A DNA stretch of 64,000 nt from Omphalotus guepiniiformis (lineage: Eukaryota > Basidiomycota > Agaricomycetes > Agaricales > Omphalotaceae): assembly GCA_028554645.1 (NCBI GenBank), contig JAQOOI010000017.1, positions 806,001-870,000 on the forward strand, read 5' to 3'. Under the pieces are notes generated by a model that saw nothing but the letters and a program-made list of their open reading frames with translations, was not told where the DNA came from and made no database searches. Both the position numbers and the translations under genes were made by a program. Shown in pieces: positions 21,878 through 31,692 of the stretch. Position 1 is the stretch's first letter; every line of letters begins with the position of its first letter.

Positions 21878-22903
21878 TCACTGCATACAACTTTCAGCAA
21901 AGGTATCACGTACTTCTGTAACGCGTTCTTGTATTCTGGAAGCTAGGAAAGACAAGAATTTGTGCAAATCGAAGATCATGTGTACCGAGTTTATTGCGCA
22001 CTGGGGGCAGTCCCTTTTAGCATTATGAATGCGCTCCCGCATCAAGTCCAAATCCATGATTGAAGCCTCGCACGGACTATCCTGAAATTTCTTCCCAATG
22101 TCGTCCAAGTAACAGAAAAACCATGTCGGGACTTTCAGATGTCGAGGCTGTCGGGAAAATGGAATTGAACCCACAACCGCTACATCTTGACGTTTGGCTA
22201 GACAATTAGAAGTATGTCCGGCGTCAGAAACGAGCAGATCGGGGATGTGATTTCGGTCGATTAGATCGCGAGTGCCCGGTGGCGACCTCGCAAAGTTCCT
22301 TAGCTCAAGCGCAGCCTTTGCAGCAACATCGCGACAGCTCTGATGGTAGTTCATGAGACAAGAGAAATGATAGGCGCTAGATCCTTTGATTTCCTCTTCA
22401 ACGAAAGTTCGTCCGTAAAATGAGGTGCAGGTGCTCAAGGTGAGAGAGTTCTTCGCACTTGCCGTACAGACATCCTTCCATCGTCGCCTTGCACCTATGA
22501 GAAATACCTCGTCGGGCTTCACTTTCGCCACATTCGAAACAAGGAGCGCATTGCGGAAGCTCTCTATGACCAAGTTATTGCAGCAGTACTTTTCAAGAGC
22601 TTCCTCTACTGCGAGTATATGAAGAATGTTGTGGAACGACACCGGTGGTCCGGGGTAGCACAATGTTAGCATTGTATGCAATACATCGTGCTTTTCTGGG
22701 AGTGGCGCAACCGGAAAACCATCTCGAGTTTCCTCGGCGAAAGTATGTGCACCAAAAAGACCCGCAAGACCTTCCAAGCTATGCTCTATAAATGCGCGGA
22801 GGACGAAGAAATCAACACCATCCGTTGAGCGAAGGACGATGTCCGATGGAGTATTACTGTCGAAAGGGGCATTAGCCGTAGAAATGCTAGATTCACTTTC
22901 CAT
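21878..22903 (-). CDS. BTB/POZ domain protein, 341 residues, single exon
   Basis: Paralog in type of the protein at 7712-8650. The BTB region runs from 'DIVLRSTDGVDFFVLRAFIE' through 'GFPVAPLPEKHDVLHTML', 'TLCYPGPPV' and 'AVEEALEKYCCNNLVI'. A middle block 'MNYHQSCRDVAAKAALELR' matches 'HDYHQRCGRIAATL' of the other copy. The C-terminal part has C-x2-C in 'RDCPQCAINSVH' and a helical end. The open frame extends upstream to 23014, but the ATG at 22903 ('MESESSIST') is preferred because the BTB fold starts soon after it and the upstream residues look like translated leader. BTB proteins are protein-interaction adaptors; the partner is unknown. It is divergent to the RNA-repair gene, 369 bases away. 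Confidence 0.8.
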   Translation of the reverse strand: MESESSISTANAPFDSNTPSDIVLRSTDGVDFFVLRAFIEHSLEGLAGLFGAHTFAEETRDGFPVAPLPEKHDVLHTMLTLCYPGPPVSFHNILHILAVEEALEKYCCNNLVIESFRNALLVSNVAKVKPDEVFLIGARRRWKDVCTASAKNSLTLSTCTSFYGRTFVEEEIKGSSAYHFSCLMNYHQSCRDVAAKAALELRNFARSPPGTRDLIDRNHIPDLLVSDAGHTSNCLAKRQDVAVVGSIPFSRQPRHLKVPTWFFCYLDDIGKKFQDSPCEASIMDLDLMRERIHNAKRDCPQCAINSVHMIFDLHKFLSFLASRIQERVTEVRDTFAESCMQ

Positions 22904-23272
22904 GTTCTTTCGTCTTCGTATCAATTCAAGCAAGCAAGTGTGCAAGAAGAGTTTCCAGACCGAAGCCTGCGCGAGAGTTTGAGGCAGAAGTACTTGCACT
23001 TCCCACGATCTCATCTCAAGCTAAGCTTTGACCGCAACCTTGGACCACTAAACTGAATTTATCGTTAACAGAATATGTCGTACATCTGGACGAAATGCGT
23101 AGATGTTAGGGAAAGCTATTCGCAATACGTACCCAGTGCAAAGTCGGAACCGGCTATGTCCTTTGAAACGAGTCACCCCACGCCAGCACTTCATATATAC
23201 CCCTGGAAGTCACTACTTATTCCTTCAATCATCTCTTGAGCCGAATCTTGTCTGCAATTCTTATATCGAATC
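22904..23272. promoter_or_regulatory. Shared divergent promoter of BTB gene and RNA-repair gene
   Basis: The two start codons face away from each other across 369 bases. A TATA-like 'tatatac' lies at 23193-23199, about 75 bases before the ATG of the repair gene. Confidence 0.4.
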
Positions 23273-25852
23273 ATGGATAGAATCAAGCTTCTGTCATCCC
23301 GGGGGTTTCTGGGTCTCTTAGGACCTGGTATCGACGAATTAGCATCTACAGCTCTGGAATCGATTTCCCAACCCATATGTGCTTCAAAAGCAGAGACATC
23401 GTATCATGTCACGGTTTTAAATAAAGCAGAGCTTCAGAACGTAAAGTTATCTCCAGAAGAAATACACGCCCTTCGTCCCGACACTAGTCGCGTTTACAGC
23501 GTCGGTGTCGGCGGGAACCCCGCGAAAGGCATCCATTTCGCTGTGATCATTTGGGCAGAAGGTCAGCTGCTACGTAAACGACTGGGACTACTTCCAAAGC
23601 ACTTTCACATCACATTAGGCCGTCAGGATAACCATGACGTGGACAAAAGTATACACTCCCTACTTCCAGGGCAATTTCCCGAATCACCTCATCTGGACTT
23701 ACTCGACCATCTGATATTTACTCTCCACATCTTTGCCGACTATTCCACTGCCCAGAAATACTCTACTGATCTCATCTTGGCTTTTCCGAGCTCATTCAAA
23801 GGCTTCTTGCGGCTTGCCGATGCCGCATCACAGAGCTCGCAGTGGAAGCTTGCTATGTTGTCATATGCATGTGCCTATGAGCGAGCGTTCGACAGCAAGA
23901 GCAGAAACTACTGTCTCCAACAATTACGAAAATGTAGCGAATATTCAGAGTGGGCTTGTGTATTACAAGCTCTCGAGATGAATCAACTGCCTCACGAGAT
24001 CGCCGCGACCTTGGTTGGCCCTTGGACGGATGACTTGAAGGGATCCATTAGCGATCTCGTTATGAACCCCGCTCTTTACTTGGAATCTCGGGTCGCGTTG
24101 CATGTTCCGATCCTCACAGGGTCTTCCGTCGCGTTTCACAGACTCCCCCGCTTTTTCCGTTGGATAGTTCCTTTTCACCTTGCTGCCATGTCTACCCCAC
24201 GGAATGAAGATGATATCGCACTGCTCATTGCGATAGGTATTCGTACTGTCCTGACACTGACAGAAGAGGAGCCTCTGCCTCGTCATTGGTTTGAAAATAA
24301 ACCCATATCCAATATCTTCCTCCCTGTACCAAATTATTATCCTCCTTCTATCGAACAAATGGACATTGTCATGCGACTTGTGAACGACGACTCCAAGCTT
24401 CCGTTGTTGGTTCATTGTGGGGGCGGTAAAGGACGTGCTGGAACAGTGATAGCTTGTTATCTTGCCGCTTATGGCTTCAGCAAACCCAGGCCGGGACAGG
24501 ATCATCCCGAAATGTCAGCGGCAGAGGCAATATCTGTACTTCGTAGTTTTAGACCTGGAAGTCTGGAGACCGCCCAACAAGAAGCATTCGTGTCAAAATG
24601 GTGTAGTACCATCTGGAAGCGACAATCAGTCCATCCTGATCTCCCTTCCGAACCGCCTCCTTGCTCTCTAGTGTTTGAAGGCTCGCTCGAAAAAGAAGCT
24701 AACCTATTCGTACTGGTCGGTCTGCCTGGGTCTGGAAAGTCCTGGTTCTCCCAGGCTTTATCGACTAGGGATCCCAAAGGATGGACTCGCATCTCACAGG
24801 ATGAGGCTGGTAGTAGATCGTTCTGTGAGACCGAGATAGGCTACGCTAGGAATAACAAGGTCTTACTGGATAGGTGTAACACCGCTGCGTCTGACCGCAA
24901 GATATGGCTCAGTTTGGCATCAAATTGGGCTCGTCATCCTGTTTGCATCTGGTTCGATTATGAACGAGATTTATGTGAATCGAGGGCACAGACGAGGAGT
25001 GGGCATCCTACACTTCCTCCTGGAAATCGAGTACGCAATGCGGTGGATCAAATGGACCGCGTTTTTATACGTCCAAATCTGGAAGAGGAGTTCAAGACCA
25101 TTGTCATAGTAAGATCCTTCGCAGCCGCTTATGATCTTGTAGTTCGACTTTCCCCACCACTCGGTATCTACAAATTTCCTCGCACTTCGCACTTGCTCAA
25201 TCTGGGTGCTGCTACGTCGGACGATATAATAAACAATTCACCACTCCCTTCATCTGAGCACGTCGTCATCACTGAAAAGATAGACGGAGCAAACATGGGA
25301 TTCTCACTGTCTTCGGATCGTTCACAGATCGTTGTGCAGAATCGGTCGCACTATGTAAACCCCTCTAGTCATGAACAGTTCAAGAAACTTGGCTTGTGGG
25401 TTGATCGTCATCGTGAAGATCTGTACAGAGTATTGGACCGAGATGAACATTTCGCTGAACGATATATACTTTTCGGAGAGTGGCTCTCAGCTACCCATTC
25501 AATACCTTACACTCGCCTGCCAGACCGGTTCATAGCATTCGATCTGTACGATCGAAGTACGGACACGTTCATGGACAGACAGGCTCTCAAAGCTTTACTG
25601 GAACCTACGATGATTGCCATTGTTCCTGTAATTCATGAGGGCTTGATGCCTTCAAACGAAGAGCTCGAAGAAATGGTTCAGAAGACTTCCAAATACTGGG
25701 ATGGTCGTGTAGAAGGCGTTTATATCAAATCGGAGAAGCAGCATCGAGTGGTGTGGAGGGGGAAGGTAGTCAGAGCCGATTTCATATCAGGAAATAAGCA
25801 TTGGAGTAAAGGCCATTTGCAATGGAATGGGTTTACTTCCGAGGATGTGTAG
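23273..25852 (+). CDS. Four-module RNA repair protein: 2H phosphoesterase, Cys phosphatase, polynucleotide kinase, RNA ligase
   Basis: One uninterrupted exon of 859 codons, unusual here where most neighbours are split. In order: residues about 40-120 carry two H-x-T motifs, HVTV at 45-48 and HITL at 112-115, the active site of 2H phosphoesterases; 150-240 is helical; 290-445 is a Cys-based phosphatase with the CX5R loop 'HCGGGKGRAGTV' (C382, R388); 475-615 is a P-loop kinase with Walker A 'GLPGSGKS' (483-490), 'RISQDEAGSR' and 'LLDRCNTAASDRK' as in polynucleotide kinases; 630-840 is an RNA ligase with 'TEKIDGANMGF' (nucleotidyl lysine K669), 'FGEWL' (734-738), 'FIAFDLYD', 'EGVYIK' (814-819) and 'WRGKVVRADF'. 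From the families: the 2H domain opens 2',3'-cyclic phosphate, the phosphatase removes a phosphate, the kinase phosphorylates 5'-OH, and the ligase seals. The whole pathway is inference. No signal peptide is seen. Confidence 0.88.
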   Translation: MDRIKLLSSRGFLGLLGPGIDELASTALESISQPICASKAETSYHVTVLNKAELQNVKLSPEEIHALRPDTSRVYSVGVGGNPAKGIHFAVIIWAEGQLLRKRLGLLPKHFHITLGRQDNHDVDKSIHSLLPGQFPESPHLDLLDHLIFTLHIFADYSTAQKYSTDLILAFPSSFKGFLRLADAASQSSQWKLAMLSYACAYERAFDSKSRNYCLQQLRKCSEYSEWACVLQALEMNQLPHEIAATLVGPWTDDLKGSISDLVMNPALYLESRVALHVPILTGSSVAFHRLPRFFRWIVPFHLAAMSTPRNEDDIALLIAIGIRTVLTLTEEEPLPRHWFENKPISNIFLPVPNYYPPSIEQMDIVMRLVNDDSKLPLLVHCGGGKGRAGTVIACYLAAYGFSKPRPGQDHPEMSAAEAISVLRSFRPGSLETAQQEAFVSKWCSTIWKRQSVHPDLPSEPPPCSLVFEGSLEKEANLFVLVGLPGSGKSWFSQALSTRDPKGWTRISQDEAGSRSFCETEIGYARNNKVLLDRCNTAASDRKIWLSLASNWARHPVCIWFDYERDLCESRAQTRSGHPTLPPGNRVRNAVDQMDRVFIRPNLEEEFKTIVIVRSFAAAYDLVVRLSPPLGIYKFPRTSHLLNLGAATSDDIINNSPLPSSEHVVITEKIDGANMGFSLSSDRSQIVVQNRSHYVNPSSHEQFKKLGLWVDRHREDLYRVLDRDEHFAERYILFGEWLSATHSIPYTRLPDRFIAFDLYDRSTDTFMDRQALKALLEPTMIAIVPVIHEGLMPSNEELEEMVQKTSKYWDGRVEGVYIKSEKQHRVVWRGKVVRADFISGNKHWSKGHLQWNGFTSEDV

Positions 25853-25981
25853 CGTATATGATAGTAGGGTTTGTAACGCACACCAATAGACGTACAACTT
25901 CCCTCTGCATCCGAGAGTATCATTGTGAATAAAAGAAGACTCGTAAAATAAGGGCCAACTATGTACCAAGGCTCCCAAATA

Positions 25982-28900
25982 TCATTCACCTCCAGCCATC
26001 TCCAACAACTGCTCAATACTCTTCCCCAAATCATTCTCATTAGCCTCCAATACCCATTCAACGACCTCAGTATCAACAGCAGGGAAGATCTGAATCAGCG
26101 TTTCCCTCGCAGCCTCCGTAGCCCTCGAGTGTGCCGAGTCAATCTCTGCTTGCATACCAGCTATATCCAAGTCTGCCTCTGTACCCGCAGTCCCAGGCGT
26201 AGCAGGGCGCGATGCATACGAGGGAGACCCAGGCTGATACTGATAAACGTACTGCGGATCCACAGCTTGACCATTCCAAGACCCTGGCCGAAAGAATGAC
26301 TGCCCTCTCGGAGGAGCCTGTAATGCCTGGGATGGTCCTATAGCGAGCGGTGAATTGGTGTACGGCGCTTGACCGGGCCTTGGCCGTGAAGGCGTATCCT
26401 CTGGAGAATAACCCGGGGAGGTCATCCCTTGCCCTAAGGCTTGTGCTTGTGCTAAATACCCACCTGGTGAAGGAACTCTCTTCACTCGAGGTTTATATGG
26501 CGTTTGGATTGGCGGGGGTTGACTATCTGCTGAAGGAGCAGGCGTTTGAAATCCGCCTATCCATGGTGCAGGTGACGAGGAGCGGGAATCGGGCAGACTT
26601 TGGCTGGCTATTACTTGAGTTGTATTTGGGTGCGACCTAAAAAACGGGAAAAATGACTCAATGCGCGTGTTTGAAGTAGAAAGACAAACTACATACCATG
26701 AAGGTATTGTGGGAGCTCCAGTCCCAGGCGTACCAAACCGAGAGCTCCCTGCATTTCTCTCCCCATTCGAACTGAATGGATCCTCAACCATATCCAGCGC
26801 CTCATTAAAAATCCTACTGATCGCGTTTAAAGGCTTACTAACCGCATCGCCAGTCTTGCGCAAAAGCATACGGGCATCCTCTGAAAGCTGCAGTGCTATG
26901 GGTGTCGATGCTCCTGAACCCTGCGTGAGAGGTAATGAGAGCGGCTGTGCAGACTCTTCACCAGCATGGGGCGAAGCTGTCTTGCGTGGTGTAGACATGG
27001 ATGATATGGATGACGATGATGATGAAGACGAGGAGGACGATGTAGAAGAGACAGAATTGATAGGTCCAGGGTAAGGTATTGCCGGTGAACCGTCAGCAGA
27101 CAATGGGAGATTTTGTATTGCAGTTTCGACGTTTCTAAAGGTGTACCGGGCGGTGAGTACAGTCAAACTGATCGAAAATTGGTATCACTGACTTTTCAAA
27201 CTCCTCTTGCGTTATATTCGACAACGAGGTGTGATCCATGGTCTCGATGAACTGCACTGCGCCCATCTACATACACCGTTCGCATTCACAAGTCAACGAC
27301 GAGACGAGGGAGGTCATTACAGTGAAAATACTCATCAAACTGGACAAATAATATCCAGCTTCACTCTGCAGCTTCTCGGGGTTCCGAAAACGGTTGATGA
27401 ACCTTTAACAAGGAGAAAGAGGTCGTTAGCAAATGGTTCTTATGAAAACAATATCCAACATACTCAACATTCGAAAGCAAATTATCTGGATTTGCCTTGA
27501 GCACCACAAAGATGAGTATAGGCACAAACGAATCTGCACCCTCGTCTGTTCGTAAATGTCGAATTAGACCTATATTGCGAGCAACTAGTCAGCATCAGAA
27601 CAAAGGACAGTGAGGAGCAAAGAAGAAGGGATTGAGGATGGGAAGGACGTGAAAAGGAGAATAGGAGGCAAAGGAATGGAAAGGGACAGAGGCGGACCAA
27701 AGATGACCTTGCAACAGTTGAGGATGCATATAAGCTTATCTCGTGGTGCCTTGTAATGATTTATCTTGAGTAGCTCTGTCCAAGATATTAGCTGTTGTCT
27801 TACCATAAGCTTCAGCACTTACCTTGCTCAGCAAACATCAAAAAACCATTACTCCCTTCTCCTACAGGCACGTCCAAATGTTCCTCCCGGATCCACCCAA
27901 ACAATGCAATCCTCTGTGCCAACACCCGATCTCTTTCCAAATCGTCTGCAGTGACAGGTCTCCTCGGTGCTCCCGTCAAAGGATTTATATCCTTGACAAC
28001 TGCAGGTGTAAAAGTGTACTGATAAAGCTGATTCATAACCAACTTCTCCATGCCCTCCATAGCATTATCAAATTCAGCATCAGACGCGCTCTTCCACGGC
28101 TCGCAAAGGCGCATTTGGTTAGAGATAAAATTGAGGAAATCATTGATAATCTTGATTTGGTCGTTCACCGTGAACGTCCGTTTCGCGAAATTCGTGAGGA
28201 ACCTGTTCTTACACGGTTATGAATGAATAGAAGAAATGTGACTATTCCACGTACGATTTAAGATATTTAGACACCGGCTCTGCACTGCGCAACTTCATCT
28301 GATCCAGAAACTTCTGAAAATCAAACGACGGCTCTCCGCCATTGCCTTGTGTCGGCGAAGTCATTCTTGACTGCTCATTGCTTCCTCTCGAGTTGTTCTC
28401 ATTGACATTTGACGGTGTCCCAACCCTCGATCGATTAGGCGTCGAAGACGACGACTCTCCATCCTGGGTTTGGTCTTGCTGTGTAGCAAAATAAGACAGC
28501 GTATTGGGAGAAGGTACGGCTTTGGCCGTGTCAAGTGATACCGGGCGAGAACGCGGCGTTCCGACAGCGGAGAGTGCGGGGATAGAGAAAGATCGTGCGA
28601 GAGCTGCTAAAGAGGAAGGAAAACTTGATCCTAGCGAGTGTGTCGAGCGGTGCGTTGGTGTATGAGGGGCATCTTTTGACGGAGGAACAGGCGGAGGTGG
28701 GGAAGTTGTTCGATCGGGTGAAAGTGGTGCTGGTGGGTGACCTTCACTCCTTTCCCAAGCCTTTCGGGCATCTTCTTCTTCTCGATCCGCTAATGGATCA
28801 AATTCGTCTAATATGTGAGTGGGTGGTGGACTGTGCAGTGTAGGGGGTGGTAAGGTGTCGGGATCAGCAGCAAGGCCTGCTGTGATAGACATGTCCATCG

Positions 28901-29246
28901 TCGATGGATCAGGTGTATGTAACGAATGATGGACATTCTTTTCCTCGGCAGAAATCCTATCAACTGCGAGGACGTCTTTCTCAACATCTGCGGCAGCCAA
29001 CTCCGTCTCCTTTTTCGATAATGCGTTCTGAGACTGTTGAGCAACGTCCGACCAAGGGTTTGGGGAAGCAGCTATTGGTATCAAATCCTTGTTCATCAGC
29101 GATTCCGCATCTACAGTCCCTGTGTATTCTTTCTCCTCCGGCTCAGATATTCGTAAGCGTTCGAGTGAGGGGGCATTGTCGCTTGCTTCCGCGACCTCAG
29201 ACTTCTTTGGATCGATAGCTGTTGCGGAAGTGACAGGAGACTCCAT
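25982..29246 (-). CDS. VPS9: Vps9-type guanine nucleotide exchange factor for Rab5, with CUE domain
   Basis: Activates the endosomal Rab5/Vps21 GTPase in endosome and vacuole traffic. The ATG at 29246 opens an acidic, Ser/Pro-rich region of about 300 residues. Next comes a helical bundle ('FDFQKFLDQMKLRSAEPVSK', 'QIKIINDFLNFI') and the VPS9 domain: 'GMEKLVMNQLYQYTF', 'DRVLAQRIALFGWI', 'INHYKAPRDKLICILNCCKV', 'GADSFVPILIFVVLKANP', 'LLSNVEYVNRFRNPEKL' and 'GYYLSSLMGAVQFIETMDH'. The conserved D and P of 'ADSFVPIL' and the Y of 'GYYLSS' are present. After a Ser run and a Pro/Ser-rich linker, the last 45 residues form a CUE ubiquitin-binding domain with 'QIFPAVDTEVVEWVLEANEN' and 'LLEM'. Domain order equals yeast Vps9. 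At least five short introns interrupt the middle. The 3' end converges on the RNA-repair gene, 129 bases apart. Confidence 0.9.
26999..27048. repeat. GAT/GAC/GAG trinucleotide run (poly-Ser in VPS9)
   Basis: Imperfect gat-gac-gag triplets on the + strand read as a run of more than ten serines in the VPS9 gene on the other strand. Likely variable in length between strains. Confidence 0.65.
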
Positions 29247-30233
29247 GAATGCGTCCAGTGAGAGCTGTTCCGGTTGGTCAAAAGTGATATAAATCTCTCA
29301 AGGATGGCAATCTGACTATACAGTTAGTGCATACTATAAACAGGCCAAATGTGAAATTCATACGATCTGGGAATCAGCCTTCTCGACCTACGAACGGAAA
29401 CTGCGTGTACTCAATGAGAAAACTCTGACTATATTCTATCTGACTCACTCTTCCAGATTCTCCAAGTGCTCTAGAGGCACTGCAAGGTGGACCACGCGAT
29501 GGTAGTGGCGTCAAACTTGACACAAAAGGTTCAAGATACCGATGCGACGTATGTGGAGATTGCGAAAGGCGCGGCGAGAGTAGAACGTCCGAATCACAGT
29601 AATAGTATGATAATAGGGAGGAAAGCACCAGGAGAAGAAGAGGCACGTGCTACACGCGTATTGCTGCTGTGCTGCGCTTCAGCTTCAGCTTCAGCGCCGG
29701 CGCCCTAACAAATTTAATTTATGTAATTAAGTAATAGAAATCTAGAACTTCCAATGACGTTTATTTCTGGGAATACCACAATGAAAACAGAAAACAAAGA
29801 GAGCATACGGGAAAAAAGGAACGGAATACTTATAAATACATAAGTCAACAGAGTTACTGCATAGCCAAGTATCACAACTTCAAGTTGAACTCCTGATGAG
29901 TATCAGATACAAGCAGGACAGACTTGAGTAATAAAGAAAGAAAAAAACCAAGAAAAAAAGGGAAAACGAGAGACAGATTCAAAAGAAAGGACTGCTCCTC
30001 CATTGGAGAGACTTCATTTTTACATGCAACTGGGACGTGACAACGTCCTGTGCTACACGTTAGATTTTAGTCGCAAGAAGCGACTTGCCAAGCATCATTG
30101 CTCATGGCCATATTGGCGCAAGAGCATCAACACAATCATTCCAGGGCTCAAGCGCAGCCCTTCATCACCAACATCCATTCTTCAGATCCCCCTACCCTCA
30201 TCCCACCGTCATTGCTTCCCTTCACTTATAACA
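29247..30233. other. Intergenic region, 1.0 kb
   Basis: VPS9 promoter and 3' side of the gene at 30234. A (GCTTCA)3 hexamer repeat lies at 29676-29693. No gene is recognised. Confidence 0.5.
29676..29693. repeat. (GCTTCA)3 microsatellite
   Basis: Three perfect hexamers followed by a GC-rich 'gcgccggcgcc' palindrome. Confidence 0.7.
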
Positions 30234-31448
30234 TCACCGCCTTGAACGCCAAGTAGTTGGACCGACAACCCTCATTCTCACTCGTTCTCCATCTATCACC
30301 CGCTGACCATCTTCCTCGACACCAAAGGTATCGAACGAACCAGAAGTGGATGACCGACGACGTCCAGAAGGAGGCTGCTCAGGTTCGTACGCGATCACTT
30401 CTGGCCAATACCCATAGGGTACTTGCGCGGAACTTCGAGTTCTACCCCAATTATACAACCGAGGCGAAACTGAAGGAGGTGGAGAGGGGTTTATCGAGCC
30501 TGACTCAGTCAATGGCACTCGACGAGGAGGTGTCCCTGGGGGCGGAGGGACCCGGAAAGATAACGGAGAAGTTGATTCGTAGTCATTGGAAACGGAATTG
30601 AGATGTGTATTGAGGGAAGGTAGACTCGAGTGCTGTCGGGAGGGTGAGTTGAGCATAAAACTCGGAAAGTGATGCTCTGCACCGGGCGTAGCAGGTGCCG
30701 AGTCGATTCCCGTGGGTGAATCCGAACGAGAACTGGAGGACGAGCCAGAGGCAGATGAAGAGGATGAAGAAGTCAATCCGAGCTCAGAAGCGGTCGTGGA
30801 TTGTCTGAGCAACGAAGGAGCGGAGAGTAAGGGGAGATACAGTGGGTCGTATGAATGGGACAGCGGAGGCGGACTATCTGGCGGACGCCTATTCTCCCTC
30901 TCTTCTTCTTCTTCATCATCCGAGATTGTGAGATCGACGATATCTGAAAGGTTCGAATCACGGCGAACAACGCGGCGTGTCGTCGAGGCTTGTGTTTCCT
31001 GAGATGACCTCTCGGCTACTTCTGAGAACGTAGGCAACGAGCCACTCCTCAGATTGCGTCCGACTCTCGTAAGTAGCTCAGCTAGAGATTCCAGTTGGCT
31101 TGGGTCTCTCATGAGCTGAGGGTACGCGTCGGCAAGGAGTTGTGCAGGATCATCTGGTCCAACAGCCATTGGGCTCTGACTACCTCTGGCACTCCTCTCA
31201 ATAGCATTATCGAGTATCATATCCTCACTAGCCTCACTCGAGAGGTCAGTAGTCGGAACCGAGGCTTCAGGATCAATGAAAGCTTCATATTGAGCGTCAA
31301 CGAAGAACTCGTCAGAATCTGGGTCGAATGGGTTCGAAATGCTCCATTTTTCGTAGCCTCCTTGTGGATGGTGAGATAAATGGTCTGAAGACGGATCCTT
31401 GATAGCAGGAGAAGAGGAAATCGTTTGAGAAAAGAGTGCACGACCCAT
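30234..31448 (-). CDS. Ser/Pro-rich, probably disordered protein with a SUMO-interacting-like motif, 404 residues
   Basis: I do not recognise a family. Single exon, ATG at 31448. The first 130 residues contain a plausible helical segment ('DPAQLLADAYPQLMRDPSQL', then 'ESLAELLTRVGRNLR'). Around residue 170 lies 'SDIVDLTISDDEEEEE', a hydrophobic core followed by Ser and acidic residues, the form of a SUMO-interacting motif. The rest is low-complexity: a Ser run, many S/T-P sites ('SPTGIDS', 'PPPPGTPPRR'), and a C terminus with 'YNWGRTRSS', 'YGYWPEVIAYEP' and a basic end. No membrane segment or signal peptide is seen. A nuclear regulatory role would be a guess. The frame is long, has a clear ATG, and lies between two well-supported genes on the same strand. 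Confidence 0.65.
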   Translation of the reverse strand: MGRALFSQTISSSPAIKDPSSDHLSHHPQGGYEKWSISNPFDPDSDEFFVDAQYEAFIDPEASVPTTDLSSEASEDMILDNAIERSARGSQSPMAVGPDDPAQLLADAYPQLMRDPSQLESLAELLTRVGRNLRSGSLPTFSEVAERSSQETQASTTRRVVRRDSNLSDIVDLTISDDEEEEERENRRPPDSPPPLSHSYDPLYLPLLSAPSLLRQSTTASELGLTSSSSSSASGSSSSSRSDSPTGIDSAPATPGAEHHFPSFMLNSPSRQHSSLPSLNTHLNSVSNDYESTSPLSFRVPPPPGTPPRRVPLTESGSINPSPPPSVSPRLYNWGRTRSSAQVPYGYWPEVIAYEPEQPPSGRRRSSTSGSFDTFGVEEDGQRVIDGERVRMRVVGPTTWRSRR

Positions 31449-31692
31449 GGTTTGGTGTGTTTTTTAGAGAATGTTGTGATGATGCGGGGCAGACGCGTCT
31501 ATATCTCAGCTATTTTTTTCTGTGCGGAGTTTAGCGGCGTAATTATATATGGTATGTTGTTCTCACGATTCTGAACCTAACCGGACCTGGCGGGCCACTA
31601 CTCAATTGCTGCAGGTTGTCAAGCCACCGACAACAGACTCGGACAATGAGAAGAAAAAACTTCATTCGTTCGAACAATACGAGCCCAAACCA

